From CAZGZD01 sp964401915 (GTDB taxonomy: Bacteria > Patescibacteriota > Microgenomatia > UBA1406 > GWC2-37-13): DNA of 61,940 bases. This document shows positions 31,946 to 40,587 of the stretch, one piece after another. Positions within the stretch are counted from its first letter, which is position 1. Each line of letters opens with the position of its first letter. The position numbers and the translations under genes were made by a program. The notes under the pieces are model-generated. The model did no database searches. It had not been told where the DNA came from and saw only the letters and a list, made by a program, of their open reading frames with translations. The stretch is taken from NCBI GenBank assembly GCA_964401915.1, contig CAYOAI010000004.1, positions 1 through 61,940 of the forward strand, read 5' to 3'.

Positions 31946-32488
31946 ATGGTAGAACGAAGAAGTGGGGATCCGGAGTCAGAATTACGAGTTGCGGCAGCTC
32001 GATTTACACGGCGATTTCAAGCCGCTGTTCATGGAAAAGTGGAAGGTATTCGAGGAGTAGGAGAGCCTGTGATAACTGAAGATCGCGCTCCAGGCCATAG
32101 AATAAGCTATAAAGCTGGAGGCCAACTCGTACAAATAGTATTTGCCCATCCTGAACCAGGACATGGTGACAAAACCCCATTTGAATATACTCATATTCAA
32201 GATGTAAGTGATAATCCAGGAAGCGGTATAGCCTCCATTTCAATGAGAGCTTTTCCTACCGGTCACTTTGAACTTAGCGCCATAGCTCCTGCCCAAATTG
32301 CGAGTCCTGATGACGAAGATGGAAATAAAGTATTTGTTTCAATAGCTGATCTTTCCGTAAAAATAAGCTCAGCAAGCTTAATTGATCCAAAGACTTTAAG
32401 TAAAAGACTTAGTGATGGAAGATTGGTAAGGGCATTTGAGCATTTTGGCATCCCCCCACAGATTCTCACAGGCGTTCCAACTACATAA
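31946..32488 (+). CDS. Protein of unknown function
   Basis: 180 residues, beta-rich, soluble, no family recognised. TAAAAT ends 8 nt before the ATG, consistent with leaderless transcription. The MFS gene follows 54 bp downstream with its own -10-like box. In style (short, single gene, own promoter) it resembles the hypotheticals at 14072 and 34961. Confidence 0.55.
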   Translation: MVERRSGDPESELRVAAARFTRRFQAAVHGKVEGIRGVGEPVITEDRAPGHRISYKAGGQLVQIVFAHPEPGHGDKTPFEYTHIQDVSDNPGSGIASISMRAFPTGHFELSAIAPAQIASPDDEDGNKVFVSIADLSVKISSASLIDPKTLSKRLSDGRLVRAFEHFGIPPQILTGVPTT

Positions 32489-32542
32489 TCATTATCTTGT
32501 AAAAAACCTTCATTTTCTTGTATAGTAATACATTAGAAGCCT

Positions 32543-33769
32543 ATGAAAAAAGTATTGCCAGTTGTATTGCTCACATTCGTCAACACGCTTGGATTCTCGC
32601 TATTTATTCCTGTCTTTCCCTTTGTGGTTGAAAAGTATGGCGGTGGGCCGATTATGTTCGGAGTGCTTCTGTCAATCTACTCCATATTCCAATTTCTGGG
32701 AGCACCTGTACTTGGAGCATTCAGCGATCGCTACGGACGTCGCCCAATTATATTAATCAGCTTTATCGGGACACTGATTGGGTGGCTAATATTTGCCCTT
32801 GCGTATTTTGCACCGAACTATCAACTGTGGATTCTACCTCTTCCAATGGCGATCATACTTTTTGCGCGAGTGATTGATGGAATTACTGGTGGGAATAACT
32901 CAGTGGCCGTAGCCTTTGCCTCAGACATCACGACTCCTGAGGAGAAAACTAAAGTATTTGGACTTATGGGCGGAGTCTTGGGAGTTGGGCTACTTGTGGG
33001 ACCAGCACTTGGTGGACTCACTGGCTCAACTCAGTATGAGTATCTGGGCACAGTGCTACTTGCCGCTGCAATATCATGTGGCACACTCATTTACATATAT
33101 TTTTTTATGCCAGAATCACTTGAGCCAAAAAATCGTGTAAAAGGCCTTGGGTTTGCTTTCCATAAAGAAATCAATCTCGTAAGACGAATACGCAAATACA
33201 CACACAATAAATACGTGCTGAATCTCTTCTTTATGCGCGCTTTCTTCACGTTTGTATTTATGTCGTATACCTCCATACTTGTGCTATATGTACGCAATTC
33301 ATTCGGCCTCAATCCGAAAGAATTAGGACTGCTTTTCCTGTTCATCGGAAGCTTCTTGATATTTAATCAAGTCGTGATCTCACCACGGCTTGCAAGGAGA
33401 TATGGAAATATGAAAACATTTGTAATCGGACTTGGACTCATCATCATTGGACTCCCTGGACTTATTTTTGTGGGTAATCTACCCGCTTTTATCTTAAATG
33501 CATATGTCATCAATCTTGGTATCTCGTGCAGTATGCCTACCTTCAGGACCCTTCTGACAACTAATGTTGATCGTAGCCAACAAGGAGAAGTGACGGGCAT
33601 TGACGAGTCCATACTTGCCGGTGCTTCGGCGATATCTCCCCTTTTTGCGAGCATTCTCTATGCTCATGTTCACAGACTCGTATTTTTCATACTATCTTTG
33701 ATTCTTACACTCGCACTCACTGGTTTTATAGTACGCCACAGACGCTGGCGCACAGCCTTGATATCCTGA
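32543..33769 (+). CDS. MFS transporter (drug-efflux TetA-like)
   Basis: 408 residues with 12 predicted membrane helices. The loop 2-3 signature is GAFSDRYGRRPIILISF, close to the GxxxDRxGRR motif of drug:H+ antiporters. A motif C-like GGVLGVGLLVGPALGGL in helix 5 supports efflux. Substrate unknown. The stop is TGA. The TspO-family gene follows 30 bp later with its own TATAAT box. Confidence 0.9.
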   Translation: MKKVLPVVLLTFVNTLGFSLFIPVFPFVVEKYGGGPIMFGVLLSIYSIFQFLGAPVLGAFSDRYGRRPIILISFIGTLIGWLIFALAYFAPNYQLWILPLPMAIILFARVIDGITGGNNSVAVAFASDITTPEEKTKVFGLMGGVLGVGLLVGPALGGLTGSTQYEYLGTVLLAAAISCGTLIYIYFFMPESLEPKNRVKGLGFAFHKEINLVRRIRKYTHNKYVLNLFFMRAFFTFVFMSYTSILVLYVRNSFGLNPKELGLLFLFIGSFLIFNQVVISPRLARRYGNMKTFVIGLGLIIIGLPGLIFVGNLPAFILNAYVINLGISCSMPTFRTLLTTNVDRSQQGEVTGIDESILAGASAISPLFASILYAHVHRLVFFILSLILTLALTGFIVRHRRWRTALIS

Positions 33770-33799
33770 GCATATTTCGTACTATAATGAAGGCAGATT

Positions 33800-34267
33800 A
33801 TGAAAAGAAATTACTTAATTATTCCGTCTGTCACAATACTCACAGCCCTTTTGGGTGGATGGGCAACTAGCGGTGGACTTGAGGGCTGGTATAGCGGCTT
33901 AAGACTACCTTCCTGGACACCACCAGGCACGACAATCGGCATTGTCTGGACAATACTCTATATACTCACGACAATATCTGCGCTCATTATCTTTAATAAG
34001 CGAACAGAAAAGAAAAAGCGGAAAAAAATAATTATGTCTTTTTTCGCAGTAAATGCAGTGTTGAATGTTGCATGGAGCCTGCTCTTTTTCAATCTCCACC
34101 TAATTGATATGGCCGTATATGAGGCTGCTGTGCTTGGAATATCTGTTGTGATAATAAGTGCACTTTGCTGGCAGATATCGCGCGCTGCATCCCTTCTTCT
34201 TGTTCCCTATGCGGCCTGGGTTGCTTTTGTCACATATCTAACCTATATAGTATCAAGTCTTAACTAA
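33800..34267 (+). CDS. TspO/MBR-family membrane protein
   Basis: 155 residues, five membrane helices. The signature segments WYSGLRLPSWTPPG, GIVWTILYILTTISAL and VNAVLNVAWSLLFFNLH match the tryptophan-rich sensory protein family, which binds porphyrins and cholesterol-like ligands. TATAAT (33782-33787) lies 12 nt before the ATG. Its stop is 6 bp from the convergent CAP gene. Confidence 0.92.
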   Translation: MKRNYLIIPSVTILTALLGGWATSGGLEGWYSGLRLPSWTPPGTTIGIVWTILYILTTISALIIFNKRTEKKKRKKIIMSFFAVNAVLNVAWSLLFFNLHLIDMAVYEAAVLGISVVIISALCWQISRAASLLLVPYAAWVAFVTYLTYIVSSLN

Positions 34268-34273
34268 AAGCGT

Positions 34274-34903
34274 CTATTTGGCGAAATTCTCAACATAGAT
34301 TGGATACTGGCCTGATGAGCATACATCAGTCCACTCTGGATTCAAAAGATCGTCGCGGTGGCCGGTGGAGGAAGCAAAACACCACTCCACAAGCTGTACT
34401 CCTGTCGTGACATTCACGGCAACTTGATCTGATGGCCTGAGGCAGTGCGCGGCTGCGATATTTTCCCCAAATGAGTACTTGCCTGTAAGTTCGGTAAGAC
34501 GACCACTTTTGACGTCCTGCTCAAATCCATCGTGATTAAGTATGATCTTGTGATTTTGCTCTGCAAGAGTGAGTAGATCTTGGACTCTTTTTCGAGACTC
34601 TATACATAGACCATCATGTCTGGCAAGCTGAGATCTTCCATTGGCCTTGCGGAATATATTTATAGCCTCAATCAACTCATCCTCGGGTATTGTGCGCGGG
34701 ATAGGAGTCGGAGTCGGTGGTCGTGGCGTGGGAATAGATGTTGGGAAATCCAAAGATCCTGTGGGTTGGTTGCTGTTTGTACGTGTTAAAGTTGTTGGCT
34801 TTTCAACTGGAGTATTTTTTTGATAACCAGCAGTAAGACTAATTGCGATGTAGAAAATTGCAGCAGCAAATAAACTAAGTAGAACTCGGTTGCGCAATCG
34901 CAT
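34274..34903 (-). CDS. Membrane-anchored CAP (SCP/PR1) domain protein
   Basis: 209 residues. A signal anchor (about 7-27) and a Thr/Pro-rich linker precede a CAP domain at about 75-205. Domain marks: ELIEAINIFRKANGRSQL, a conserved His in ILNHDGF, FGENIAAAH, and STGHRDDLLNPEWTDV with the second His. Bacterial CAP proteins are extracellular, often wall-associated, with unclear activity. Two cysteines (HCLRP, VCSSG) may form a disulfide. Confidence 0.88.
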   Translation of the reverse strand: MRLRNRVLLSLFAAAIFYIAISLTAGYQKNTPVEKPTTLTRTNSNQPTGSLDFPTSIPTPRPPTPTPIPRTIPEDELIEAINIFRKANGRSQLARHDGLCIESRKRVQDLLTLAEQNHKIILNHDGFEQDVKSGRLTELTGKYSFGENIAAAHCLRPSDQVAVNVTTGVQLVEWCFASSTGHRDDLLNPEWTDVCSSGQYPIYVENFAK

Positions 34904-34960
34904 GGTGATTATTATAACAAAGACCCGCTTGACAACTAATATGCTATTATTTGTTTGTGT

Positions 34961-35557
34961 ATGTCAGACATAACTCCCGAAGGGCCACGACCAATTCAAA
35001 AAACCTTAGATCTAAGAGGAGGAGTTGATCGGGTAAGAGCAGTAAATAAAGAAATTAAGATTCCACATACTCCGATGCTTCACGCAGATGTTGAGCCATT
35101 TGCCTCTGGAGAATTGGAAGGTCAAAGCCCTTTTTTGCCAATGGGCACTCCACTTATTGTAGAAAGTCACCCAATAATAACATTAAATGACCTTGGAGTT
35201 GTTGCTGACTTCGACACATTCTTAGAACTACAAAAAGTCTCAGGTAATCCAAACATGGAGTCAAGAGGATCTGGATCTGGGGTAACACATGTATATGGTG
35301 TACCCATTAATCCCCATTCATTTGTGGGTAGAAAAATTGATTTTCAACATTTAAGAAGGTTGTTTGGAAGTACTGATTATATCTCTAGATTAAAAAGAAG
35401 AGAAGGTTCATTACATAGAGATGATCTTGGAACTCAAACTTATCATCCAAGAGTAGATGATATAGAAAATGGGACATTATGGGTTTATACACACCCGCAT
35501 TTTCTCACAAGTGCAACACTTCCTCAAAGAGCCACCCAACAAGCTCTAGAAATATAA
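34961..35557 (+). CDS. Protein of unknown function
   Basis: 198 residues from the ATG at 34961; a TTG two codons upstream is less likely. Mixed alpha/beta, soluble, with a His-rich C-terminal part (TLWVYTHPHFLTSA) and a central GSGVTHVYGVPINPHSF. TATTAT ends 10 nt before the ATG. No family recognised. Confidence 0.55.
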   Translation: MSDITPEGPRPIQKTLDLRGGVDRVRAVNKEIKIPHTPMLHADVEPFASGELEGQSPFLPMGTPLIVESHPIITLNDLGVVADFDTFLELQKVSGNPNMESRGSGSGVTHVYGVPINPHSFVGRKIDFQHLRRLFGSTDYISRLKRREGSLHRDDLGTQTYHPRVDDIENGTLWVYTHPHFLTSATLPQRATQQALEI

Positions 35558-35561
35558 AAAT

Positions 35562-35948
35562 CTACTTCTTTTTCTTCACCGTCAGTGCTCGAAATGTGCC
35601 GTACTGAGCATAGTTCACAACTCCCCCCAATATAATCGACACCCAAAAGGCTGATATTCCAATTGCCGAGATCAAAGATATAGGAGTACGAGCCAATATA
35701 TAGATCACTCCAGCATTTACAATCCAGTAAATCACAAACCATACCTTCATTGGGTATTTGGCTTTGCGGCCAAATTCACCAACAAGCGCTGTGGCAAGTC
35801 CGACAATCACCGATGTATTCACTATGGCCTGGAGTTGAGGAAAGATGGCATTACCAAATACTAAGTTTTTTGGGAATATTAGTGTGGCGATATAGAAAGT
35901 CGCAACAGTTGAAAGTGTAAACCACACAAATCTTTGTAAAAAATTCAT
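35562..35948 (-). CDS. Small membrane protein, four helices
   Basis: 128 residues with four hydrophobic helices and a poly-Lys end (LTVKKKK). Topology and size recall GtrA-like or phage-holin-like proteins, but I cannot decide. It has the strong Shine-Dalgarno site AAAGGAGGTGAAAG 8-15 nt before the ATG, unlike most neighbours, so high translation is expected. The mRNA therefore has a leader; a TATAAT also lies directly before the ATG and may be chance. Confidence 0.7.
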   Translation of the reverse strand: MNFLQRFVWFTLSTVATFYIATLIFPKNLVFGNAIFPQLQAIVNTSVIVGLATALVGEFGRKAKYPMKVWFVIYWIVNAGVIYILARTPISLISAIGISAFWVSIILGGVVNYAQYGTFRALTVKKKK

Positions 35949-36045
35949 ATTATACTTTCACCTCCTTTAAGAAATAAAAAGTCAATTATTAGTCTGCGAC
36001 TATTATAATCGATAGTTATTTTTTTTCGTCAAGTAGATTTGGCGG

Positions 36046-36074
36046 TTGCACAACAAGATTGCGGGTAGTACAAT
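36046..36074 (+). promoter_or_regulatory. Possible promoter for a leader peptide
   Basis: TTGCAC (36046-36051), 17-bp spacer, TACAAT (36069-36074), then 8 nt to an ATG. The spacing is ideal; both hexamers have one or two mismatches. Confidence 0.4.
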
Positions 36075-36082
36075 CTGACTGC

Positions 36083-36157
36083 ATGGATAAGCATTATTCA
36101 ACATCAATACATATTCTCATGCGACCGATATTGCGGGAGGCGACTTTTGTAGTATAA
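36083..36157 (+). CDS. Possible 24-residue leader peptide
   Basis: ATG to TAA encodes 24 residues beginning MDKHYSTSIHILMRPI. It sits 8 nt after a TACAAT box, the leaderless spacing used by many genes here, and it ends inside the second promoter's TATAAT (36153-36158). A terminator-like hairpin follows 23 nt later and then the methyltransferase gene. The layout resembles a leader-peptide attenuator, but the peptide has only two Met and no run of one amino acid. Coding status is uncertain. Confidence 0.3.
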   Translation: MDKHYSTSIHILMRPILREATFVV

Positions 36158-36158
36158 T
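36153..36158 (+). promoter_or_regulatory. -10 box before the leader hairpin
   Basis: TATAAT in GTAGTATAATGAC. A start of transcription near 36165 would place the terminator hairpin (36181-36207) within the first 45 nt of the message, as at 21434-21480. Confidence 0.5.
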
Positions 36159-36180
36159 GACAATCTAAAGTTACAAACCT

Positions 36181-36207
36181 AACCTCCCAAAATATGGGAG
36201 GTTTTTT
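36181..36207 (+). terminator. Terminator-like hairpin in the methyltransferase leader
   Basis: AACCTCCC (36181-36188), loop AAAATAT, GGGAGGTT (36196-36203), then a T-run to 36207. It ends 12 nt before the ATG at 36219. No plus-strand gene ends just upstream except the possible 24-residue leader, so attenuation of the methyltransferase operon is likely. Confidence 0.7.
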
Positions 36208-36218
36208 ATACCATATTT

Positions 36219-37133
36219 ATGGCTCATAAAATAGAAGCTGTGAAAACATGGCAACCAGATCACTGGACCGGTTTTTTCAGAGATGCTCTTGGAAAAGCTG
36301 ACGATAGCCTTTTTGCTGGTAAAAGGGTTGTGGAGGTAGGAATTGGAACCGGCGAACTTTCTAGAGCATTAACCCTAAGAGAAAGTTCGCCCACTTATAT
36401 TATTGGTACTGACATATCAGAAGCTGCACTTGACGATGCGGCAGGTAAATTAATCTCAACAGGTCCAAATCATAGATACACGCTTTCAGAAAGTTCTTTA
36501 ACAAGAGGCAGGGGGCTTATTTTTGAACCAACAGATCATAGAAGCTCCTCTATTGAAGTGGTAAGATCAAGTCTGCTTGCAAAACTTATTGAAAGAGGAG
36601 AGGTGGTTGACACAATTTTTGCTTGCATCCCTCAAGTTCCAATACCAAGAGATGTCGAAATTGAGAAAGGAGACAATTCCGGAAACTATTATGATCCACG
36701 CTCTCTTACTAACAATGGTATAGTTTTAAGTGATGAACAAAAAGTTCTATTGGCCGAGTATGATCAATTTGGATTAGGACTGAATTATAAGTTACTTTTG
36801 GAAGCTCCATATATTTTAGCTCCTGATGGCCATATCATCCTGAATCTAGGAGGAAGACCTGGATTAACACGACTTAAGCAAATGTTTGATGATGCTGAAT
36901 TTGAACCAAAATTAATTGATTCAGAGATTATTCATCACGATAAAGGTACGAGTATAAGACCGCTTGCCGAAAGAGAACAAGCAGCGGGACTTAAATTGTT
37001 TGAGTTTTTTGCCGATCCTCAAGGCACAGTAGAATTGAGTGCGGAAGAGGCAATGCAACAAATAGAAGAAGGTATTGAGGTTTATCACGCAATTTATGCT
37101 ATAGACGCTACTCTTAGACAAGACCAAATTTAA
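36219..37133 (+). CDS. SAM-dependent methyltransferase (class I)
   Basis: 304 residues. Motif I is RVVEVGIGTGELSRAL (about 36-51), followed by the acidic strand end IIGTDISEAAL (motif II) and the later VDTIFACIPQVPIP and GHIILNLGGRPGL strands. The PQVPIP stretch resembles the NPPY-type motif of N- or carbamoyl-type methyltransferases but is not identical. Substrate unknown. The homocysteine methyltransferase gene follows after 12 bp, so the two should form an operon behind the hairpin at 36181-36207: one consumes SAM, the other makes methionine. Confidence 0.8.
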   Translation: MAHKIEAVKTWQPDHWTGFFRDALGKADDSLFAGKRVVEVGIGTGELSRALTLRESSPTYIIGTDISEAALDDAAGKLISTGPNHRYTLSESSLTRGRGLIFEPTDHRSSSIEVVRSSLLAKLIERGEVVDTIFACIPQVPIPRDVEIEKGDNSGNYYDPRSLTNNGIVLSDEQKVLLAEYDQFGLGLNYKLLLEAPYILAPDGHIILNLGGRPGLTRLKQMFDDAEFEPKLIDSEIIHHDKGTSIRPLAEREQAAGLKLFEFFADPQGTVELSAEEAMQQIEEGIEVYHAIYAIDATLRQDQI

Positions 37134-37145
37134 TTATCATTAAAA

Positions 37146-38009
37146 ATGAGAAAGAAACAAAATATCACCATTCTTGCCGGAGCAATGGGAACAGAGCTCC
37201 AACGGCGTGGTTACCCGACTAAGCTTCCCTTGTGGTCTGGTACCGCGAATCTTGAGGCTCCTGAGCTTGTTGAACAGATTCATAAAGATTACGTTGAAGC
37301 TGGTGCAGATTGGATTACAACCAATACATTTCGCACAAACATTCGCCCTTGGAAGCTTGTTAAACGAGAAAAAGATGCGGCTATATCTACAAAAAAAGCG
37401 ATAGAGATTGCACTAAGTGTTAAAAAAAAATATCCTCACATTAAGATTGGGGGAAGTATCTCAACGGTTGAAGACTGCTATGAACCCGAAAGTGTTCCAT
37501 CAGATGAGGAATTGGAACAAGAACATAGTGCACAAATTGCACTTTTTGCTAGCACAGGTATAGATTTTTTTTTACTTGAGACACTCAATACTATTCGTGA
37601 AGCAACAATCCTGCTTAAATACGCCAAGAAGACAGGTCTTCCTTCATATGTATCAATAGTAACCAATCCAGAGGGCGATGTATTAAGTGGAGAAAATATA
37701 GAGGATTTTGTAATAAAGATGCAAAGTATTGGAGCAGATGGCCTTCTAATCAATTGTCGCCCTCCCCATATCGCCACCCATGCTGCTAAAAAACTATCGA
37801 AAATATATGAGGGTGTGAAGGGAATATTTGCAAATGGTGAGGGACAAGCAGGTGATGAACTTGGGTGGATTTTTGATAACAAAGATACAAAAGAGTCTTA
37901 TTTAGCATATGCTCAAAAATGGGTAAATATGGGATTCACAATTATTGGCGGTTGTTGCGGTACTAATCCTGAGTATATAGCTCTCCTTACTAAGACTTTA
38001 AAAAATTAA
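37146..38009 (+). CDS. Homocysteine S-methyltransferase
   Basis: 287 residues. The N-terminal LAGAMGTELQRRGY, the TNTFRTN segment (about 57-63) and the zinc cysteines (Cys in LLINCRPP near 203 and the pair in GGCCGTNPEYI near 268-270) match the homocysteine methyltransferase family (YbgG/MmuM, Bhmt). These use S-methylmethionine, SAM or betaine as methyl donor to make methionine. It is shorter than MetH and has no cobalamin domain. Second gene of the operon with the methyltransferase at 36219. Confidence 0.92.
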   Translation: MRKKQNITILAGAMGTELQRRGYPTKLPLWSGTANLEAPELVEQIHKDYVEAGADWITTNTFRTNIRPWKLVKREKDAAISTKKAIEIALSVKKKYPHIKIGGSISTVEDCYEPESVPSDEELEQEHSAQIALFASTGIDFFLLETLNTIREATILLKYAKKTGLPSYVSIVTNPEGDVLSGENIEDFVIKMQSIGADGLLINCRPPHIATHAAKKLSKIYEGVKGIFANGEGQAGDELGWIFDNKDTKESYLAYAQKWVNMGFTIIGGCCGTNPEYIALLTKTLKN

Positions 38010-38095
38010 ATCGACAACTTTGAACTAAATTTCGTAGGGCTTTTTACCATTTTGTCAATGGTTATAACATCGCAAATATTCCAATGCAAGTCGTG

Positions 38096-39133
38096 TTACT
38101 TTTTTTTGGGAGGAATTTTAGAGAATCTCTTCAGTATGGCTTTTGAATGCGTGGTATTAATCTTTGCCAGACACTGGCGCGCCCGCTCGTAGAGGTCTGT
38201 TGCCTGCGTGTCATGCTTGGAGCTATATCGAATTTTAAGAAGCGTAAGAAGTCGATCAACTTTACGAAGACCTCCTGGATAGCGGCGGGCTGCTGATATA
38301 AACGCTGCGTACTCGGATGGGGTCGCGTTAACAAGTAGATATCTCCAGTTGATGATATCTGAGCGAGTGAGCTCATGATCGTCAAGCGACTCCCCTATCT
38401 CGCGCTTGTTGCGAGCAGGACTCAAATATGTGCCAAAAAGCATATCCATCACAGGATTGGTGATTGTGTAATTGGCGCCCTGATCCCAGTGATGCAGAAT
38501 GTGGATCTCCTCAAGCATATTGAAGTACGGATTATGCACCCAACTGTGATCTGTCTGATGAAATCTGTGATGAATAAGGTCGATTAGCTTCACGTAGAGA
38601 TACACGCTCACCAGAAATACTACTGTCCCGAGATTAAAACCATTTATGAATACGAATAGCCCCATACCGCCAAGAGTTGGAATCGCCCAGCTTATGGGGA
38701 ATCCAGGCTCAGCCACGGTATACTTGGCTTTGCGCCGATACAGTCGTCCGATAGGATAAAAGATCATGTGGTGGATCCAGTGGAATTTTTGGTTGCGACG
38801 AATAAGGGCAGCGCGGCGTGTAAGCATACCCAGATGCTGGAAGAAGCGATGATATAGATACGATATGATCTCCACGACGATTATCGCGCGGACTGCAAAA
38901 ATGAGTGGGGTAAGAATATAGAGGACGACTATACTCGGTACTCCCTGTGATAGAAGGTAGCTAAAAAGCTGCTTATGCCAGGGTTCGGCGAATCCCGCGT
39001 AGAGCAAGAATACTGACCCAACTGGAATCCAGACAAAGTAAAAAATGCGTGTAAGCGGCGCGTGTCGTGGCTTGAGCGTGGCCTCGTAGAGGCGATTTGC
39101 GGCCGTGATATTTTTGAGGCTTACTTTCTTCAT
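38096..39133 (-). CDS. Fatty acid hydroxylase/sterol desaturase-type membrane protein
   Basis: 345 residues with four or more membrane helices. The histidine boxes that bind two irons are visible: HRFFQH, FHWIHHM and, later, HHRFHQTDHSW and ILHHWDQG. The family hydroxylates or desaturates lipids such as sterols, carotenoids or fatty acids with O2, so oxygen must be available or the substrate differs here. The C-terminal 100 residues are a helical extension. Presence of an O2-using membrane enzyme is notable for a presumed fermentative lineage. Confidence 0.85.
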   Translation of the reverse strand: MKKVSLKNITAANRLYEATLKPRHAPLTRIFYFVWIPVGSVFLLYAGFAEPWHKQLFSYLLSQGVPSIVVLYILTPLIFAVRAIIVVEIISYLYHRFFQHLGMLTRRAALIRRNQKFHWIHHMIFYPIGRLYRRKAKYTVAEPGFPISWAIPTLGGMGLFVFINGFNLGTVVFLVSVYLYVKLIDLIHHRFHQTDHSWVHNPYFNMLEEIHILHHWDQGANYTITNPVMDMLFGTYLSPARNKREIGESLDDHELTRSDIINWRYLLVNATPSEYAAFISAARRYPGGLRKVDRLLTLLKIRYSSKHDTQATDLYERARQCLAKINTTHSKAILKRFSKIPPKKK

Positions 39134-39209
39134 CTATCAATTGACTAAATAAATATGGGAGATATTGTACCAAAAATAAGAATCCTTAAGAAAGTGGAAA
39201 AGTAGATTT

Positions 39210-39497
39210 CTAATTCGCCCAACGCTTGAGATTCGAAATTACCTGTTGCGACAAGCTGTGTGCCTTCTCCTCAGACATCTTAAACTCGCTCGTCATGAAT
39301 CCGACCGACTTTTCGATCATATCACTCAGTGTTAAATTTTCTTCAACAAACTTGCCGTTTTGGAAACAAAATTTACAATACTCATGATTTTCTGACTCGT
39401 CATCATTTGTGCCATAATTATGCGCCTGCGCACCATCTGACATAGTGAAATATCCAAGCGGCATCCCACAACTCTGGCACCGAGGTTTGTCGTCCAT
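39210..39497 (-). CDS. Putative zinc-ribbon protein
   Basis: 95 residues. Two Cys pairs, CQSCGMPL (7-14) and YCKFCFQNGKF (about 41-51), form a zinc ribbon; this matches the small zinc-ribbon family whose start is CQSCGMP. The C-terminal half is helical. Members are of unknown function. The GIY-YIG gene lies 9 bp upstream on the same strand, so the two are probably co-transcribed. Confidence 0.85.
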   Translation of the reverse strand: MDDKPRCQSCGMPLGYFTMSDGAQAHNYGTNDDESENHEYCKFCFQNGKFVEENLTLSDMIEKSVGFMTSEFKMSEEKAHSLSQQVISNLKRWAN

Positions 39498-39506
39498 ATT
39501 ATTTAT

Positions 39507-39755
39507 CTATTTTACTATTAATTCTTCTTTTTGAGCTTTTTTCCATTTCTTCACCTCAGCTTCGCGCCTTAGTGCTGTTGACATATCCTCAAAAGTTTCG
39601 TGGTATACGAGCTTCACAGGCCCCTTGGCACGAGTGTACTTAGCCCCCTTTATCGTACCTGAATTATGCTCCGCGACTCGCCTATCAAGATCAGTCGTGA
39701 TCCCGCAGTAGAGCGAGTTGTCACTGCAGCGAAGGATGTAAAAATAGTATTTCAT
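39507..39755 (-). CDS. GIY-YIG endonuclease-family protein (UPF0213)
   Basis: 82 residues, the YhbQ/UPF0213 size. The motif pair YFYILRC and LYCGITTDLDRRVAEHN with the catalytic Tyr and Arg is present, and the late Glu is in RREAEVKKWKK. Related proteins have weak nuclease activity on DNA damage intermediates. The zinc-ribbon gene follows after 9 bp. Confidence 0.93.
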   Translation of the reverse strand: MKYYFYILRCSDNSLYCGITTDLDRRVAEHNSGTIKGAKYTRAKGPVKLVYHETFEDMSTALRREAEVKKWKKAQKEELIVK

Positions 39756-39833
39756 AAAAATGCTGGCCCTCCTGAACTATGTAGGAACTTTCTATCAAAA
39801 TAATTTTACTTATCAATGAGAGCACTCTTAAAT

Positions 39834-40445
39834 TCATAATTTTCCTGTTTTGAGCGGAGTTGAGGGTTCGTAAGTTGCAAATACTACGCCAGTAGTTGTG
39901 ATTTTTGAGTCTACTGGTTTAAAACGCTGCGGACGAGTGCCTTCGGCGAATAATTTTTTGCCTGTGCCAATAGTCATGGGATATGTCCAGATGTGCATTC
40001 GATCTATTAGGTTGTACTTAAGAAGCGTTTGTATAAGATTCCCACTACCCCACACAACTATGTCAGGACCACCTGAATGTTTAAGCTTTTTGATTTCTCC
40101 CACTACGTCTCCTGCAATAAGTTCGGAGTTGTCCCAAGAGAGCTCCATAGGTTTATGTGAGACAACATACTTTTTTGCTCTATCAAATGACTTTCCAAAA
40201 AGCGGTATCTCTTTATGATTCGGCCAATAAGAAGCAAAAATATCATAGGTGAGTCTTCCGAGGAGTAGATCATAAGGAGTGGCCATGAATTTGGCCATTA
40301 TAGTGTTCGCTACTTCATCTTGCGTGTCCCAATCCATCTGCCAACCTCCGTACTTGAACCCTTCAGCGGTGTCTTCTTTAGAATCACCTGGAGCTTGCAT
40401 AACGCCGTCAAGGGTAATGAATGTCGTTGTGATGATTTTTCTCAT
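39834..40445 (-). CDS. Dihydrofolate reductase-family protein (RibD C-terminal-like)
   Basis: 203 residues. The N-terminus IITTTFITLDGVMQAPG and the later LLLGRLTYDIFASYWP and VVWGSGNLIQTLLKYNLID match the RibD_C/YwjB-type DHFR-like family. These bind NADPH; the reaction is usually unknown and is not standard folate reduction. It starts at the ATG at 40445. Alone between the GIY-YIG gene and the tRNA-Gln. Confidence 0.9.
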   Translation of the reverse strand: MRKIITTTFITLDGVMQAPGDSKEDTAEGFKYGGWQMDWDTQDEVANTIMAKFMATPYDLLLGRLTYDIFASYWPNHKEIPLFGKSFDRAKKYVVSHKPMELSWDNSELIAGDVVGEIKKLKHSGGPDIVVWGSGNLIQTLLKYNLIDRMHIWTYPMTIGTGKKLFAEGTRPQRFKPVDSKITTTGVVFATYEPSTPLKTGKL

Positions 40446-40505
40446 TTAAATAATCCTACTACACCATCAATTTATTGTAAATTATTAGTGATGAGGCTAA
40501 AAACA

Positions 40506-40579
40506 TGGCTGCGGGGCAAGGATTCGAACCTCGATAGTACGGTTCAGAGCCGTAAGTCCTACCATTAGACGACCCCGCA
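40506..40579 (-). tRNA. tRNA-Gln (CUG)
   Basis: 71 nt plus an encoded CCA at 40506-40508. The acceptor TGCGGGG pairs with CCCCGCA. The anticodon stem-loop TACGG-CTCTGAA-CCGTA gives anticodon CTG, and the T arm has GGTTCGAATCC. It is the only one of the four tRNA genes with CCA in the DNA, possibly by chance. It lies just after leuS on the same strand. Confidence 0.95.
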
Positions 40580-40587
40580 AGTGACTT

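Noticed and set aside
36153..36218. SAM riboswitch before the methyltransferase operon
   Set aside because: The leader has a single terminator hairpin and is far too short for the known SAM aptamers; attenuation by a leader peptide or protein remains possible.
38046..38062. Terminator after the homocysteine methyltransferase gene
   Set aside because: ACCATTTTGTCAATGGT can form a 5-bp hairpin but has no U-run on either strand.
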